DNA from: JACNKJ01 sp964344565
GTDB taxonomy: Bacteria > Krumholzibacteriota > Krumholzibacteriia > JACNKJ01
DNA length: 64,000 nt
NCBI GenBank assembly: GCA_964344565.1
Contig: CAYFNT010000006.1
Span: 92,705-156,704, forward strand
Reading direction: 5' to 3'
Shown: positions 32,941 to 42,372 of the stretch, piece after piece
How positions within the stretch are numbered: position 1 is the stretch's first letter
Layout: each line of letters begins with the position of its first letter
Made by a program: the position numbers and the translations under genes
The notes under the pieces: generated by a model
What the model saw: the letters and a program-made list of their open reading frames with translations, nothing else
Told to the model about the DNA's origin: nothing
Database searches by the model: none

Positions 32941-34203
32941 ATGGGCAAAAACATACGCATTCGAGAGACGGGCTTCGCGGAGAATCTCGAACGGCACCGG
33001 CTACGGAAGAATCTGAGCAAGTCCGACCTGGCCCAGGCCGCGGGGCTCAGTTGGCGCACCATCGACAACTACGTGAAGGGACGATTCGAGTACGCGCAGG
33101 AGTCAGCCCTCCTGCGCATCGCCGAAGCGCTTGATGTTTCCCTGGATACCCTACTCTCATCCTGCGAGAAGCGGACGCCCATCTACGGACGCCCCCCCTT
33201 CCTCTTCGCGATCATCATCATCTTCGCCATGGTGTTCGGACTCGCGCTCCGTGCATGCACCGATCCGGGGCGCATCGAGATAGCCGGTCCGATACTCGAA
33301 CTTCCCGGGGGCAAGATCGAATTCGAAAGCAACATCGTCAGGTGGGTGCAGACCGACTGGGAGGGTCGCGAGGTCATCGTCATCGGGAAAGTCGGCAACG
33401 CCGAAGAGTACGGAACCATCGTGGCCTTCGACATCGAGACGGCCGAGTCGATCTGGCAACATCGCCCCGACTACGAAGCCCTCGCCCGCGTTTTCCCACG
33501 GCGGATCGTCGAGGAGGGCGACTTCTACGTCCACTCCCTCGATCTCGCGGACCTCGACGGGGACGGCGAGAAGGAACTGGTTGCGTCGGTTCGTCACAAG
33601 ATGAGCTACCCCTGCTACCTGGCCGTGATCGACAAGACCGGAAGGGTGGAGTCGGTGTACCACACCGCGGGGCACATCAACTCGGTGGAGAGTTACGACA
33701 TGGACGGCGACCACCGCGATGAACTCTACATCGCCGCCACCAACAACAGCGAGCTGTACGAGGGCGGCACGCTGATCGTGCTCGACCATCGACATCGCCA
33801 AGGCGCGGCCCTCGATGCGGAGACCGCGGGCCGAATGATCAGCGACACCAGCCTGCCGGACTCATGCAAGGTCCGCGTGGTGTTTCCGGCCTTCCCCGCG
33901 GAATTCACCAATCAGCTTCAGACGCCTCGAATGGACGCATTCAGTCTCACTCTGAATGGCAACCGCGTCTCGAGAGATCGCCTGAACCTAAACCTGGGCC
34001 AGCCAAGCAAGAGCCTGATCGTTGCCTTCGATGAGGACATGCACCCCTATCGAGCCTATCCCAGCGATCTCCTGGCCAATCTCAACGATGACTGGGTGAG
34101 TTCGGGTCTGCTGAGCCGGGACTGGCTCAGCGAAGAGGCCATCGAGGCCTGGCTATCAGGACACCGGCGATTCGAAGCCGGCCACTGGCAAACCGACAAA
34201 TAA
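32941..34203 (+). CDS. Membrane-anchored XRE regulator with extracytoplasmic FG-GAP-like domain
   Basis: 420-residue protein with an unusual order. An N-terminal XRE helix-turn-helix (about 12-72, LSKSDLAQAAGLSWRTIDNYVKG) is followed by a single membrane helix (about 86-104, PPFLFAIIIIFAMVFGLAL). The large outer domain contains acidic FG-GAP/VCBS-type loops, DLADLDGDGEKEL (about 201-213) and DMDGDHRDEL (about 253-262). This predicts a one-component sensor: DNA binding inside, ligand or calcium-dependent propeller-like domain outside. The end (about 350-420) has no recognised fold. Targets are unknown; no partner gene is co-oriented close by. No RBS of note. Confidence 0.8.
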   Translation: MGKNIRIRETGFAENLERHRLRKNLSKSDLAQAAGLSWRTIDNYVKGRFEYAQESALLRIAEALDVSLDTLLSSCEKRTPIYGRPPFLFAIIIIFAMVFGLALRACTDPGRIEIAGPILELPGGKIEFESNIVRWVQTDWEGREVIVIGKVGNAEEYGTIVAFDIETAESIWQHRPDYEALARVFPRRIVEEGDFYVHSLDLADLDGDGEKELVASVRHKMSYPCYLAVIDKTGRVESVYHTAGHINSVESYDMDGDHRDELYIAATNNSELYEGGTLIVLDHRHRQGAALDAETAGRMISDTSLPDSCKVRVVFPAFPAEFTNQLQTPRMDAFSLTLNGNRVSRDRLNLNLGQPSKSLIVAFDEDMHPYRAYPSDLLANLNDDWVSSGLLSRDWLSEEAIEAWLSGHRRFEAGHWQTDK

Positions 34204-34206
34204 AGT

Positions 34207-34228
34207 GCCCGGGGCGATCGCCCCGGGC
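34207..34228. other. 22-bp perfect GC-rich palindrome after the XRE/FG-GAP gene
   Basis: Each half is GCCCGGGGCGA and its complement follows directly, 4 nt after the stop codon. There is no T-run, so Rho-independent termination is not shown. The 302-nt spacer 34204-34505 holds this palindrome, a T-rich stretch without a gene and the terminator of the leftward barrel gene. Confidence 0.6.
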
Positions 34229-34455
34229 GTAGCCGCCGCATCCGAAGGGTCTACACTCCTCCACACATCGTCCCACGGCCGGTTGACTCCCAAGCCGCGG
34301 GGATGGCGGTTGGCGGAAAGGGGATGGGATCCTGCCCGCTTCCCCGCTCACCCCACGACAAACCTGACAGGGTTACTTTGATTCAAAGTTTAGCACATTG
34401 CCATGGAAATGAATGGAAATCCGGTGAAAGAGTCAGAAACAGACCACTATTGCAT

Positions 34456-34485
34456 AAAAAAAAGCCCGGAACCGAAGTTCCGGGC
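34456..34485 (-). terminator. Rho-independent terminator of the outer-membrane barrel gene
   Basis: Perfect 9-bp stem GCCCGGAAC/GTTCCGGGC with a TTCG tetraloop (minus strand), followed by eight T residues, 20 nt after the stop codon. Confidence 0.95.
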
Positions 34486-34505
34486 TCTGTCACTTCCTCT
34501 TCAGG

Positions 34506-35036
34506 TTAGAAGTTGTAAAGGAAGTGGACACTGAGATAATCGATATCACCGATGTTATAGCGGCCTTCCAGGGTCATCTGCTCGTTGAGATGGAAACCAC
34601 CGCCGACGGCCAGTTCGAACTCGCTGCTGCTGTCCGACACGTTTTCCTTGGCGCCTGTCCAGGGGTTGGTCCAGTCGTAGCTGAAACGCGCCATGGTCAG
34701 ACCCAGACCGCCGAGACCGTAGAGCTGGCTGCCGGGAGTGAAGGTGTACTCGCCCAGGAACATGAAGGGGATGAGGGCATAGCTATAATCCCAGCCCGCG
34801 AATTCCTTTCCACCGAAGTGGATGTAGCCAACCTCGCCACGAAGCGTAAGCGCTTCGCTGTAGGGCATCGCGCCGCCCACGCCGCCGCCGAATCCGGTGC
34901 CGGCGAAGTCGCCGAAGCTGCCGGTGGGAAGGGCGAGGTCGCCATGGGCGTACCAGGCGATCTGGCTGGTGTCCATGGCAAGGGCCGCGGGGGCCATCGT
35001 AAAGAGGATGAGAACCATGACGGCAGTGAATCGCAT
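34506..35036 (-). CDS. Outer-membrane beta-barrel protein (OmpA/OmpW-sized porin-like)
   Basis: 176-residue secreted protein. A clear signal peptide (MRFTAVMVLILFTMAPAALA) is followed by alternating strands and Gly-rich turns (AWYAHGDLALPTGSFGDFAGTGFGGGVGGAM, ALTLRGEVGYIHFGG, QLYGLGGLGLTMARFSYDW). The C-terminus LSVHFLYNF ends in Phe, the signal read by the BAM machinery. It is predicted to form an 8-stranded barrel. TTGGAGG lies before the start, a 7-bp hairpin sits in the leader and a strong terminator follows, so it is monocistronic. Exact function is unknown. Confidence 0.85.
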   Translation of the reverse strand: MRFTAVMVLILFTMAPAALAMDTSQIAWYAHGDLALPTGSFGDFAGTGFGGGVGGAMPYSEALTLRGEVGYIHFGGKEFAGWDYSYALIPFMFLGEYTFTPGSQLYGLGGLGLTMARFSYDWTNPWTGAKENVSDSSSEFELAVGGGFHLNEQMTLEGRYNIGDIDYLSVHFLYNF

Positions 35037-35055
35037 GCAAGACCTCCAAATGTGG

Positions 35056-35075
35056 GGTCGGCCTTCATGCCGACC
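35056..35075 (-). other. Leader hairpin of the barrel gene
   Basis: Perfect 7-bp stem GGTCGGC/GCCGACC with 6-nt loop, 20 nt upstream of the start codon, just before the ribosome site. It could stabilise the mRNA or modulate initiation. Confidence 0.5.
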
Positions 35076-35140
35076 TAGTTGTTGATTCGCGATACTTTTG
35101 CCCGATGAAGCGCTCGCGTCCAGTGTTTTTTTGCCCGTGC

Positions 35141-36436
<1,296 letters not shown>

Positions 36437-36437
36437 G

Positions 36438-37676
36438 TCAATTCTCCTCTTGAGCTATCAGATGCACGCGCAGGGCGAGTTGCTCGCCGTCGCGGTTCAC
36501 GGTCATTTCCACCCAGTCCCCAACCTCGAAACGGTAGAGGATGCGCCGCGCGACTTCCTGGCTCGTGATCGGAAGGCCGGCGATCTCCGTGATCACGTCG
36601 CCCGGGGTGATACCCGCCTCGTCGGCGGGCGTGTCGTTGAAGACCCTCGTGACGAAGAGGCCGTGATCCACGGGCAGGTTCATCTGTTCGGCGTGCTGCG
36701 GCAGAATGGGCGCCGCGTCGATCCCCACCCAGGGATCGCGCACCTCGCCGTGCTTGGTCAGTTCGTTGAGCACCCATGTCACCGTGTTGATGGGACGCGC
36801 GAATCCGATGCCTTCGCTGCCTCCCCCCTTGGTGAAGATGAAGGTGTTGATGCCGATGACCTGTCCCCGGCTGTTCACCAGGGGACCCCCGCTGTTGCCG
36901 GGATTGATGGCCGCGTCGGTCTGGATCATGTCGCTGAAGAGTCCGCTGTCGTCCGAACCCTTCACGTCCCGATTCATGGCGCTGATCACGCCCACGGTCA
37001 CCGTGGGACGGGGATCGTTCAGGTAGAAGCCGAAGGGCGATCCGATGGCGATGGCCCATTCGCCGATGAAGAGGTCGTCGCTGTCGCCCAGTTCGGCGTA
37101 GGGAAGCTTCTCGTCCTCGTCGTCGACGTCGATCTCGAGCACGGCCAGATCGTACTTCGAACTCGAGGCGAGAAGTCTCGCCGGGAACTGCCTGCCGTCG
37201 GCAAGGGTCACGGCGATTTCGCCGCTTCCGACCACGTGATGATTGGTGACGATGCGCCCGAAGGGACTGATGATCACCCCGCTGCCCATGGAGGCCACGG
37301 GAACTTCCTTGATGCGCGGCGGCGATTGGTAGTAGCGCCCGAACCATTCGACGATGGGCCCGCGTTCGGTCACGCGCTGCATGGTGCTCACGGTGATGGT
37401 CACCACCGCCGGCGAGACCTTCTCGGTGGCTTCCACCACGGCCGAGCGGCGGGCGGAGCCGATGGACCCGGCGGGCTGGATCGGAGTGTCTCCGGTCTCC
37501 GGTCTCCAGTCTCCAGATAAACCGAGAACCTCGTAGACGCGGCTCTCGACCATCTCCGGCATCTTGGCGCTGAGAAAGAGCGAGAAGATGATGGCCGCCA
37601 GACCCACGCCGGCCAGGAGGCCGGCCACCACGGGCATCCAGCCGCGCCGGGATCCGTAGTCGGGTACGCCGGCCAT
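36438..37676 (-). CDS. HtrA/DegQ-type periplasmic serine protease with one PDZ domain
   Basis: Envelope quality-control protease of 412 residues. An N-terminal membrane anchor (about 14-38) is followed by the trypsin-like domain with SGVIISPFGRIVTNHHVV (His), YDLAVLEIDV (Asp) and AAINPGNSGGPLVN (Ser). A single PDZ domain follows (about 310-405, GLFVTRVFNDTPADEAGITPGDVITEIAG). Membrane-anchored and single-PDZ forms resemble DegS. The linker at about residues 54-63 (SGDWRPETGDT) is encoded by a heptamer tandem repeat that looks inserted. Genes on both sides abut within 2 nt. Confidence 0.93.
   Translation of the reverse strand: MAGVPDYGSRRGWMPVVAGLLAGVGLAAIIFSLFLSAKMPEMVESRVYEVLGLSGDWRPETGDTPIQPAGSIGSARRSAVVEATEKVSPAVVTITVSTMQRVTERGPIVEWFGRYYQSPPRIKEVPVASMGSGVIISPFGRIVTNHHVVGSGEIAVTLADGRQFPARLLASSSKYDLAVLEIDVDDEDEKLPYAELGDSDDLFIGEWAIAIGSPFGFYLNDPRPTVTVGVISAMNRDVKGSDDSGLFSDMIQTDAAINPGNSGGPLVNSRGQVIGINTFIFTKGGGSEGIGFARPINTVTWVLNELTKHGEVRDPWVGIDAAPILPQHAEQMNLPVDHGLFVTRVFNDTPADEAGITPGDVITEIAGLPITSQEVARRILYRFEVGDWVEMTVNRDGEQLALRVHLIAQEEN
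37487..37514. repeat. Four heptamer tandem repeats inside htrA
   Basis: TGTCTCC, GGTCTCC, GGTCTCC and AGTCTCC stand in a row within the coding region. On the coding strand they encode part of SGDWRPETGDT, in the linker between membrane anchor and protease domain. The unit matches the arrays at 6033-6125. Confidence 0.75.
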
Positions 37677-37677
37677 G

Positions 37678-38325
37678 CTAGCGGCCCTCCTTGGCCTTCC
37701 AGTCGGCGAGGAACTGGTCGATGCCCTTGTCGGTGAGCGGATGCTTCACGAGCTGCTGGATCACCTTGAAGGGAATGGTCGCCACGTCGGCGCCCAGGCG
37801 CATGGACTCCACCACGTGCATGGGATGGCGAATGGAGGCCACCAGCACTTCGGTGGCGAAGCTGTAGTTCTGATAGGTGGTGACGATGTCGGCGATGAGA
37901 TCCATGCCGTCCTGGCTGATGTCGTCCAGGCGTCCCACGAAGGGGCTCACGAAGCTCGCCCCGGCCTTGGCCACCAAAAGGGCCTGGGTGGGCGAGAAGC
38001 AGAGCGTGGCGTTGGTGTCGATGCCCTCGGCGCGGAAGGCGCCGATGGCGCGCAGACCATCGAGGGTGATGGGCACCTTGATCACGATGTTGTCGGCGAT
38101 CTTCGCCAGCTCGCGGCCCTCGGCCAGCATGCCTTCGGCGTCGAGCGCGATGACTTCCGCGCTCACCGGTCCGGGCACGATGCGGCAGATCTCCGCGAGG
38201 ATTTCGCGGGAGTCGCCCTCTTCCCGCGCCATGAGCGAGGGATTGGTGGTCACGCCGTCGAGCACGCCCATGGCGGACGCTTCGCGGATCTCATCCAGAT
38301 TCGCCGTGTCGATGAAGAACTTCAC
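37678..38325 (-). CDS. Transaldolase / fructose-6-phosphate aldolase family (TalC type)
   Basis: Short single-domain transaldolase of 215 residues, which exchanges three-carbon units between sugar phosphates in the pentose phosphate pathway. It opens MKFFIDTANLDEIREASAMGVLDGVTTNPSLMA. The Schiff-base Lys sits in NIVIKVPIT (about residue 83), with GIDTNATLCFSPTQALLVAKAGASFVSPFVGRLDD and ATIPFKVIQQLVKHPLTD. This length marks the TalC/MipB group. First gene of the tal-htrA-purB operon, with a promoter close upstream. Transaldolase and fructose-6-phosphate aldolase activity cannot be told apart here. Confidence 0.95.
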   Translation of the reverse strand: MKFFIDTANLDEIREASAMGVLDGVTTNPSLMAREEGDSREILAEICRIVPGPVSAEVIALDAEGMLAEGRELAKIADNIVIKVPITLDGLRAIGAFRAEGIDTNATLCFSPTQALLVAKAGASFVSPFVGRLDDISQDGMDLIADIVTTYQNYSFATEVLVASIRHPMHVVESMRLGADVATIPFKVIQQLVKHPLTDKGIDQFLADWKAKEGR

Positions 38326-38353
38326 GCTCTCCTCCTTGGGTGGGGACTGGCGC

Positions 38354-38382
38354 AGTATAGGTAAGGGCCCCAGCTTCGTCCA
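38354..38382 (-). promoter_or_regulatory. Promoter of tal-htrA-purB
   Basis: TGGACG (38377-38382), 17-nt spacer, TATACT (38354-38359) on the minus strand, 29-57 nt before the transaldolase start, directly after the truA stop. Confidence 0.55.
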
Positions 38383-38404
38383 GAGCGCGGAAACCCGCCT
38401 GGGA

Positions 38405-39157
38405 TCAGGGTTTCAGGAACTCGTCCGGGTAGTCCACCCGGACGAGATACAACCCGTGAGGCGGCGCCGTGTTCCCGCCGCGGCTGCGGTCACCGCTGGC
38501 GAGCAGCTCGGATACGATGTCCGGCTCGAAATGCCCCCGGCCCACATCCACCAGGGTGCCGGTGATGATGCGCACCATGTTGTGCAGGAAACGGTCGGCG
38601 CCCAAGGTCAAATGCAGCTCGTCGCCCACGGAGGCGAGTTCCGCGTATCGCATATGGCATCGCGTGCCCTTCTCCGCGGACTCGGCCTTGCAGAAGGCGC
38701 GAAAATCGTGTTCCCCCGGCAGGGCCGCCAGAGCTTTCCGCATGCGAGTCAGGTCGAGTGCGTAGTGGGTTTCCCAACGGTTGCGACGGAAGGGCGCGCA
38801 GGCGCCCAGACCGATGCGGTAGAGATAGTGGCGCCCCGTGGCCTTGAAGCGGGCATGGAAGTCGGGATGGACCTCGCGCAGTTCGATGGCCGTGATGTCC
38901 TCGGGCAAGAGCCCGCGCAGGGAGGCCAGCACGCGCTCGGGTCCGTGTTCCTGGTCTTCCACCTGGAAGGAGGCGCACTGTCCGAGGGCGTGCACGCCGG
39001 CATCGGTGCGTCCCGCGCCGAAGACCTTCACCTCGCGCTGGAAGATCACGGCGAGGGCCCCTTCGAGAGCCCCCTGCACGCTGCGTTCGGCGGACTGGAT
39101 CTGCCAACCGTGGAAGTCGAGTCCGTCGTAGGCGAGAGTCAGTCGATAGGTCTTCAT
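38405..39157 (-). CDS. truA: tRNA pseudouridine(38-40) synthase
   Basis: TruA modifies U38, U39 and U40 in the anticodon arm. The ATG at MKTYRLTLAYDGLDFHGWQ gives 250 residues. The catalytic Asp lies in GAGRTDAGVHALGQ, followed by RHYLYRI and FLHNMVRIITGTLVDVGRG, all TruA signatures. It overlaps the preceding ecfT-like gene by 4 nt. In Firmicutes truA commonly follows an ecfA-ecfA-ecfT set, and the same ecfT-truA adjacency is seen here without the ATPase genes. Confidence 0.97.
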   Translation of the reverse strand: MKTYRLTLAYDGLDFHGWQIQSAERSVQGALEGALAVIFQREVKVFGAGRTDAGVHALGQCASFQVEDQEHGPERVLASLRGLLPEDITAIELREVHPDFHARFKATGRHYLYRIGLGACAPFRRNRWETHYALDLTRMRKALAALPGEHDFRAFCKAESAEKGTRCHMRYAELASVGDELHLTLGADRFLHNMVRIITGTLVDVGRGHFEPDIVSELLASGDRSRGGNTAPPHGLYLVRVDYPDEFLKP

Positions 39158-39897
39158 GCCGCCCCCAGGGGACGCGCCCAGACCAGCGCCAGCACCAGGG
39201 CGGCGCCCGCGAAGCGGATCAGGGATGCGGCGCGCCACGGAAGTTTCTCGCCGCCGGCCCATCCCTCGGGAAAACCGCGTACGGCCAGGGCCTCGGCGAG
39301 AGTCTCGCCGCGGGCGAACATTCCCCGGAAGAGGGGAAGCAGCAGCGCGGGCCAGTGGGCCTTCCGCAGGGTATCCCCTCCCCGGGCGCGCCAGGCTTTC
39401 TCGAGAAGGAAGGCTTCGCGCAGGAAGAAATCGAGGAAGGAGATCGCCATCACCGGCACCAGGGCCCAGCGGGCGAGCTTCGGATTGCGGGGCAGTCGGC
39501 TCATGAGCGCCGCGGGGTGCAGCGACTCCAGGACCCGAGCGGAAAGCAGGATCCAGAAGGCGAAACGGGAGAGCGCCAGCAGGCCGCGGAGCCATCCGCC
39601 GGCGTCGTAGCGCCAGGGTGCACCCTCGCCGAAGCCGCGCCAGGAGAAGATGTGGATGAGCATGACCAGCGCCAGGAGCGGCGCGAAACGCGCGAGCAGG
39701 AGCCAGGGACGCGTCGAGGGACGCGGCAGGAGCAGGAACAGCAAGACGCCGGTCGCGGAAAGGGCGAGTCGGTCCCAGGTCCAGGACAGCCCCACGGCCA
39801 GCGCGAGCAACAGGAAGGCCGCGAGAATCGGCAGGGGATGTTCCATCAGCGCCGGCGCCGAGGGAAAGGGCGTGCCGGGAAAGGGCGAGCGTTTCAC
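39154..39897 (-). CDS. EcfT/CbiQ-family transmembrane protein without visible partners
   Basis: 247-residue polytopic membrane protein resembling the T component of energy-coupling factor transporters. Several hydrophobic segments run from about 18 to 125. The cytoplasmic coupling region has the two short Arg-Gly motifs of the family, KAWRARGG and ALAVRGFPEG. A last hydrophobic helix sits at the C-terminus. The GTG start overlaps the glycosyltransferase stop (GTGA). No ECF ATPase or substrate-binding S protein is encoded in the window, so it would need partners elsewhere. Family call is from motif pattern only. Confidence 0.72.
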   Translation of the reverse strand: MKRSPFPGTPFPSAPALMEHPLPILAAFLLLALAVGLSWTWDRLALSATGVLLFLLLPRPSTRPWLLLARFAPLLALVMLIHIFSWRGFGEGAPWRYDAGGWLRGLLALSRFAFWILLSARVLESLHPAALMSRLPRNPKLARWALVPVMAISFLDFFLREAFLLEKAWRARGGDTLRKAHWPALLLPLFRGMFARGETLAEALAVRGFPEGWAGGEKLPWRAASLIRFAGAALVLALVWARPLGAA

Positions 39898-41036
39898 GGC
39901 GACACCGCCCCGGCCAGTTCGCGCAGGGTGCGGGCGAGGCCGCTCCAGGATTTCCCGCCGGAAGCCTCGGCGATGGCGCGGCGCATCCCGAGTTCCAGAT
40001 TCTCGTCGAAGTAGCGCTCCACTTCGCGGGCGATGGCTTCGGCGTCGTCGGGCTTCACCACCATGCCGGTGCGACCGCCGTCCACCTGGTCCGACAGTCC
40101 GCCCACGTCGGTGACCAGCACGGGCAGGCCGGCGCCGTGGGCGATCTCCACGATGCCGCTCTGGGTCGCGTCGCGATAGGGCAGCACCGCCAGATCGGCG
40201 GCGGCGAACCAGCCGGGCACCTCCTCGTTGGGGATGTAACGGTCCACCAGGTTCACGCGATGGGCGAGTCCGTGGCGGGCGATGATGGCGTCGTACTTTT
40301 CCCGCTTGTCGTAGAATTCCCCCACCACGTGCAGGCGATGGCGCTCGTCGAGCTCGGCCAGCGCCTCCAGGGCGAGGTCGAGGCCCTTGTACTCGCGCAC
40401 GAGTCCGAAGAAGAGCAGGGCGCGTTCGTCCTCGCCCATGCCGCAGCGGGCCCGAGCCGCGTCGCGATCCACCGCCGCCTCGCCCAGTGCCGAATAGCGC
40501 GGATGGGGATGCACCCGCTGCGCTGAATCCGGATACAGCTCGGCCAGCCGCGCGGCATCTTCCTTGGAGTGGGCGAGGAAACCCTGGGCGGGAGCTCGGC
40601 CGTAACGGCTGAGCATGCGGTCGAAGCCGCTGGCCTCGTGGGGCTCGACGTTGTGGCAGAGAAAGAGCCGGCGCGCGTCCGGCGCGAGCTTCGCCAGGCG
40701 CCGGGCCATCCATCCGTAGGCCGGACCGAAGAAGGGATGCCACCATTGAAAGATCACCGCGTCGGGTTCGCGTTCGGCGAGCAGCTTGGCCGAGCGTTCC
40801 CAGCTGAGCGGGTCCACGCTGCTGAGCCGCCGCGAGGATGTGAAGTCGATGGCGGACCTACTCTCGTCGAGCTGCGTTCGCCCGGGAAAGAGGAAGGCCG
40901 GATAGAGCAGGCTGAAGTTGAGGGCAAAGACATCGTCCTCGAGGGCGAGTTCCCGCGCGAGCAGCGCGCCGTAGTGGGCGATGCCGCCCCGATAGGGATG
41001 CATGGGTCCGACCAGGGCCCAGCGCACGCTAGTCAC
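39894..41036 (-). CDS. Glycosyltransferase family 4-like
   Basis: GT-B fold retaining glycosyltransferase of 380 residues. The N-terminal domain opens RWALVGPMHPYRGGIAHYGALLARELA with the usual glycine loop. The donor-binding C-terminal domain has LLFFGLVREYKGLDLALEALAEL, VNLVDRYIPNEEVPGWFAAADLAVLPYRDATQSGIVEIAHGAGLPVLVTDVGG (the EX7E-type region) and a closing helix. The acceptor is unknown; surface polysaccharide or glycolipid synthesis is likely. It overlaps tldE by 8 nt and the ecfT-like gene by 4 nt, so it is embedded in the tldD-tldE-truA operon. Confidence 0.9.
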   Translation of the reverse strand: MTSVRWALVGPMHPYRGGIAHYGALLARELALEDDVFALNFSLLYPAFLFPGRTQLDESRSAIDFTSSRRLSSVDPLSWERSAKLLAEREPDAVIFQWWHPFFGPAYGWMARRLAKLAPDARRLFLCHNVEPHEASGFDRMLSRYGRAPAQGFLAHSKEDAARLAELYPDSAQRVHPHPRYSALGEAAVDRDAARARCGMGEDERALLFFGLVREYKGLDLALEALAELDERHRLHVVGEFYDKREKYDAIIARHGLAHRVNLVDRYIPNEEVPGWFAAADLAVLPYRDATQSGIVEIAHGAGLPVLVTDVGGLSDQVDGGRTGMVVKPDDAEAIAREVERYFDENLELGMRRAIAEASGGKSWSGLARTLRELAGAVSP

Positions 41037-42363
41037 CGCTCACGGTCATGGATTTCACCCGCAGGCTCGGCGCGAGCTTCGTGCCGAGCTTGAAGTCGAG
41101 GTCGCCGGCCACGGCGTCGATGCCGCCGAGCACCGCGTCGAAGTGTCCCGCGATGGTCGCCCCCTTCACGGGGTAGGCCACCTTGCCGCCTTCGATCCAG
41201 AGCCCTTCGACGCCCTGGGACCAGTGTCCGCTCACGCCGTTGAAGCCCGAGCCCATGTAGCCGGTGACCAGGAGTCCGCGATCCACGCCGACGATGAGGT
41301 CGGCCAGGGTGCCCTCGCCGTTCTCCACGTAGAGGTTGCTGGATGCCACGCCGCCGCCCCAGGAACCGTGCCCGGTGACTGGCTGATCCATGCGCCGCGA
41401 GCTCTCGAGATCGTGCATGAAGTGCTCGAGCTTCCCGCGATCGATGACGCGCAGCTTCTTGGCGGGCACGCCTTCGCTGTCGAATGGCTGGCTGCCCAGC
41501 CCGCGGGGACGAAGGGGATCGTCCACCACCGACACCAGCTCGCTGGCTATCCGGTCGCCCAAACGTTCGCCGAGATAACTCTGCTTGCGCCACACGGCGC
41601 TGCCCGCGATGCAGCCGAAGAGCAGCATGACCAGCCGGCCCGCGGCGTTGGCCTCGAAGATCACGGGCACCTCGCCGGTGGGCGCGCGGCGGGCGTCGCA
41701 CATGCGCAGGGCGCGTTCGGCGGCGCGGTGGCCGACCTCCTCGGCGTCCATGACGTCGGCCGAGTGCAGGGCCCGCGAGTACCAGTAGTCGCGGGAGCGG
41801 TCGCCCTTGGAATCCTTGGCCACGGGCACGGCCGACAGGGAATACACGCTGAAGGGATAGCCGCCCTTGAAGCCGTTGCTGGTCTGAAGAAGCATGTCGC
41901 CGCGGGTCTGTCCGAAGCTGCCGCCCATGGAGTTGTCGATGCGCGCGTCGGCGCCCAGGGCCGCGGCCTCGGCGCGCATGGCCATGTCGATGCGCTCCTC
42001 GGTGGACGGCCCCTCGCCCGAGTCCAGCAGGTCGAGGTCGGGCCAGCGGTCGGCGTAGAGCTCGGGTTCGGGCAGGCGGTGATAGTCGTCCGGCGCGGTC
42101 ACGCCGGCCATGGCCACGGCCTCTCCCGCGAGCTGTTCCAGTTTTTCAGGGCGGAAGTCCGAGCTGTCCACCACCGCCTTGCAGCGTTTCTTGAAAACGC
42201 GCAAGGCGAGGCTCTTGCTCTCAGCTTCCTTGAGGTTTTCGATCTCGCCCATGCGAACGGTGGTGCTGAATTCGCGGTGCTCGCGCACGAGCACCTCCGC
42301 CTCGTCGGCGCCGGCGGCCATGGCGGCGTTCAGGGTTCTCTCTGCGACTTCACGGATGCTCAC
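41029..42363 (-). CDS. tldE: TldE/PmbA-type metalloprotease partner
   Basis: TldE (PmbA) forms the heterodimeric peptidase TldD/TldE, which trims peptides such as microcin precursors and antitoxins. The 444 residues start MSIREVAERTLNAAMAAGADEAEVLVREHREFSTTVRMGEIENLKEAESKSLALRVF. They lack the zinc HExxxH motif, as expected of the TldE partner. LFGCIAGSAVWRKQSYLG and VENGEGTLADLIVGVDRGLLVTGYMGSGFNGVSGHWSQGVEGLWIEGG are conserved family blocks. It begins 9 nt after tldD ends, so the two subunits are made together. Confidence 0.94.
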   Translation of the reverse strand: MSIREVAERTLNAAMAAGADEAEVLVREHREFSTTVRMGEIENLKEAESKSLALRVFKKRCKAVVDSSDFRPEKLEQLAGEAVAMAGVTAPDDYHRLPEPELYADRWPDLDLLDSGEGPSTEERIDMAMRAEAAALGADARIDNSMGGSFGQTRGDMLLQTSNGFKGGYPFSVYSLSAVPVAKDSKGDRSRDYWYSRALHSADVMDAEEVGHRAAERALRMCDARRAPTGEVPVIFEANAAGRLVMLLFGCIAGSAVWRKQSYLGERLGDRIASELVSVVDDPLRPRGLGSQPFDSEGVPAKKLRVIDRGKLEHFMHDLESSRRMDQPVTGHGSWGGGVASSNLYVENGEGTLADLIVGVDRGLLVTGYMGSGFNGVSGHWSQGVEGLWIEGGKVAYPVKGATIAGHFDAVLGGIDAVAGDLDFKLGTKLAPSLRVKSMTVSGD

Positions 42364-42372
42364 GGCCGCCTC

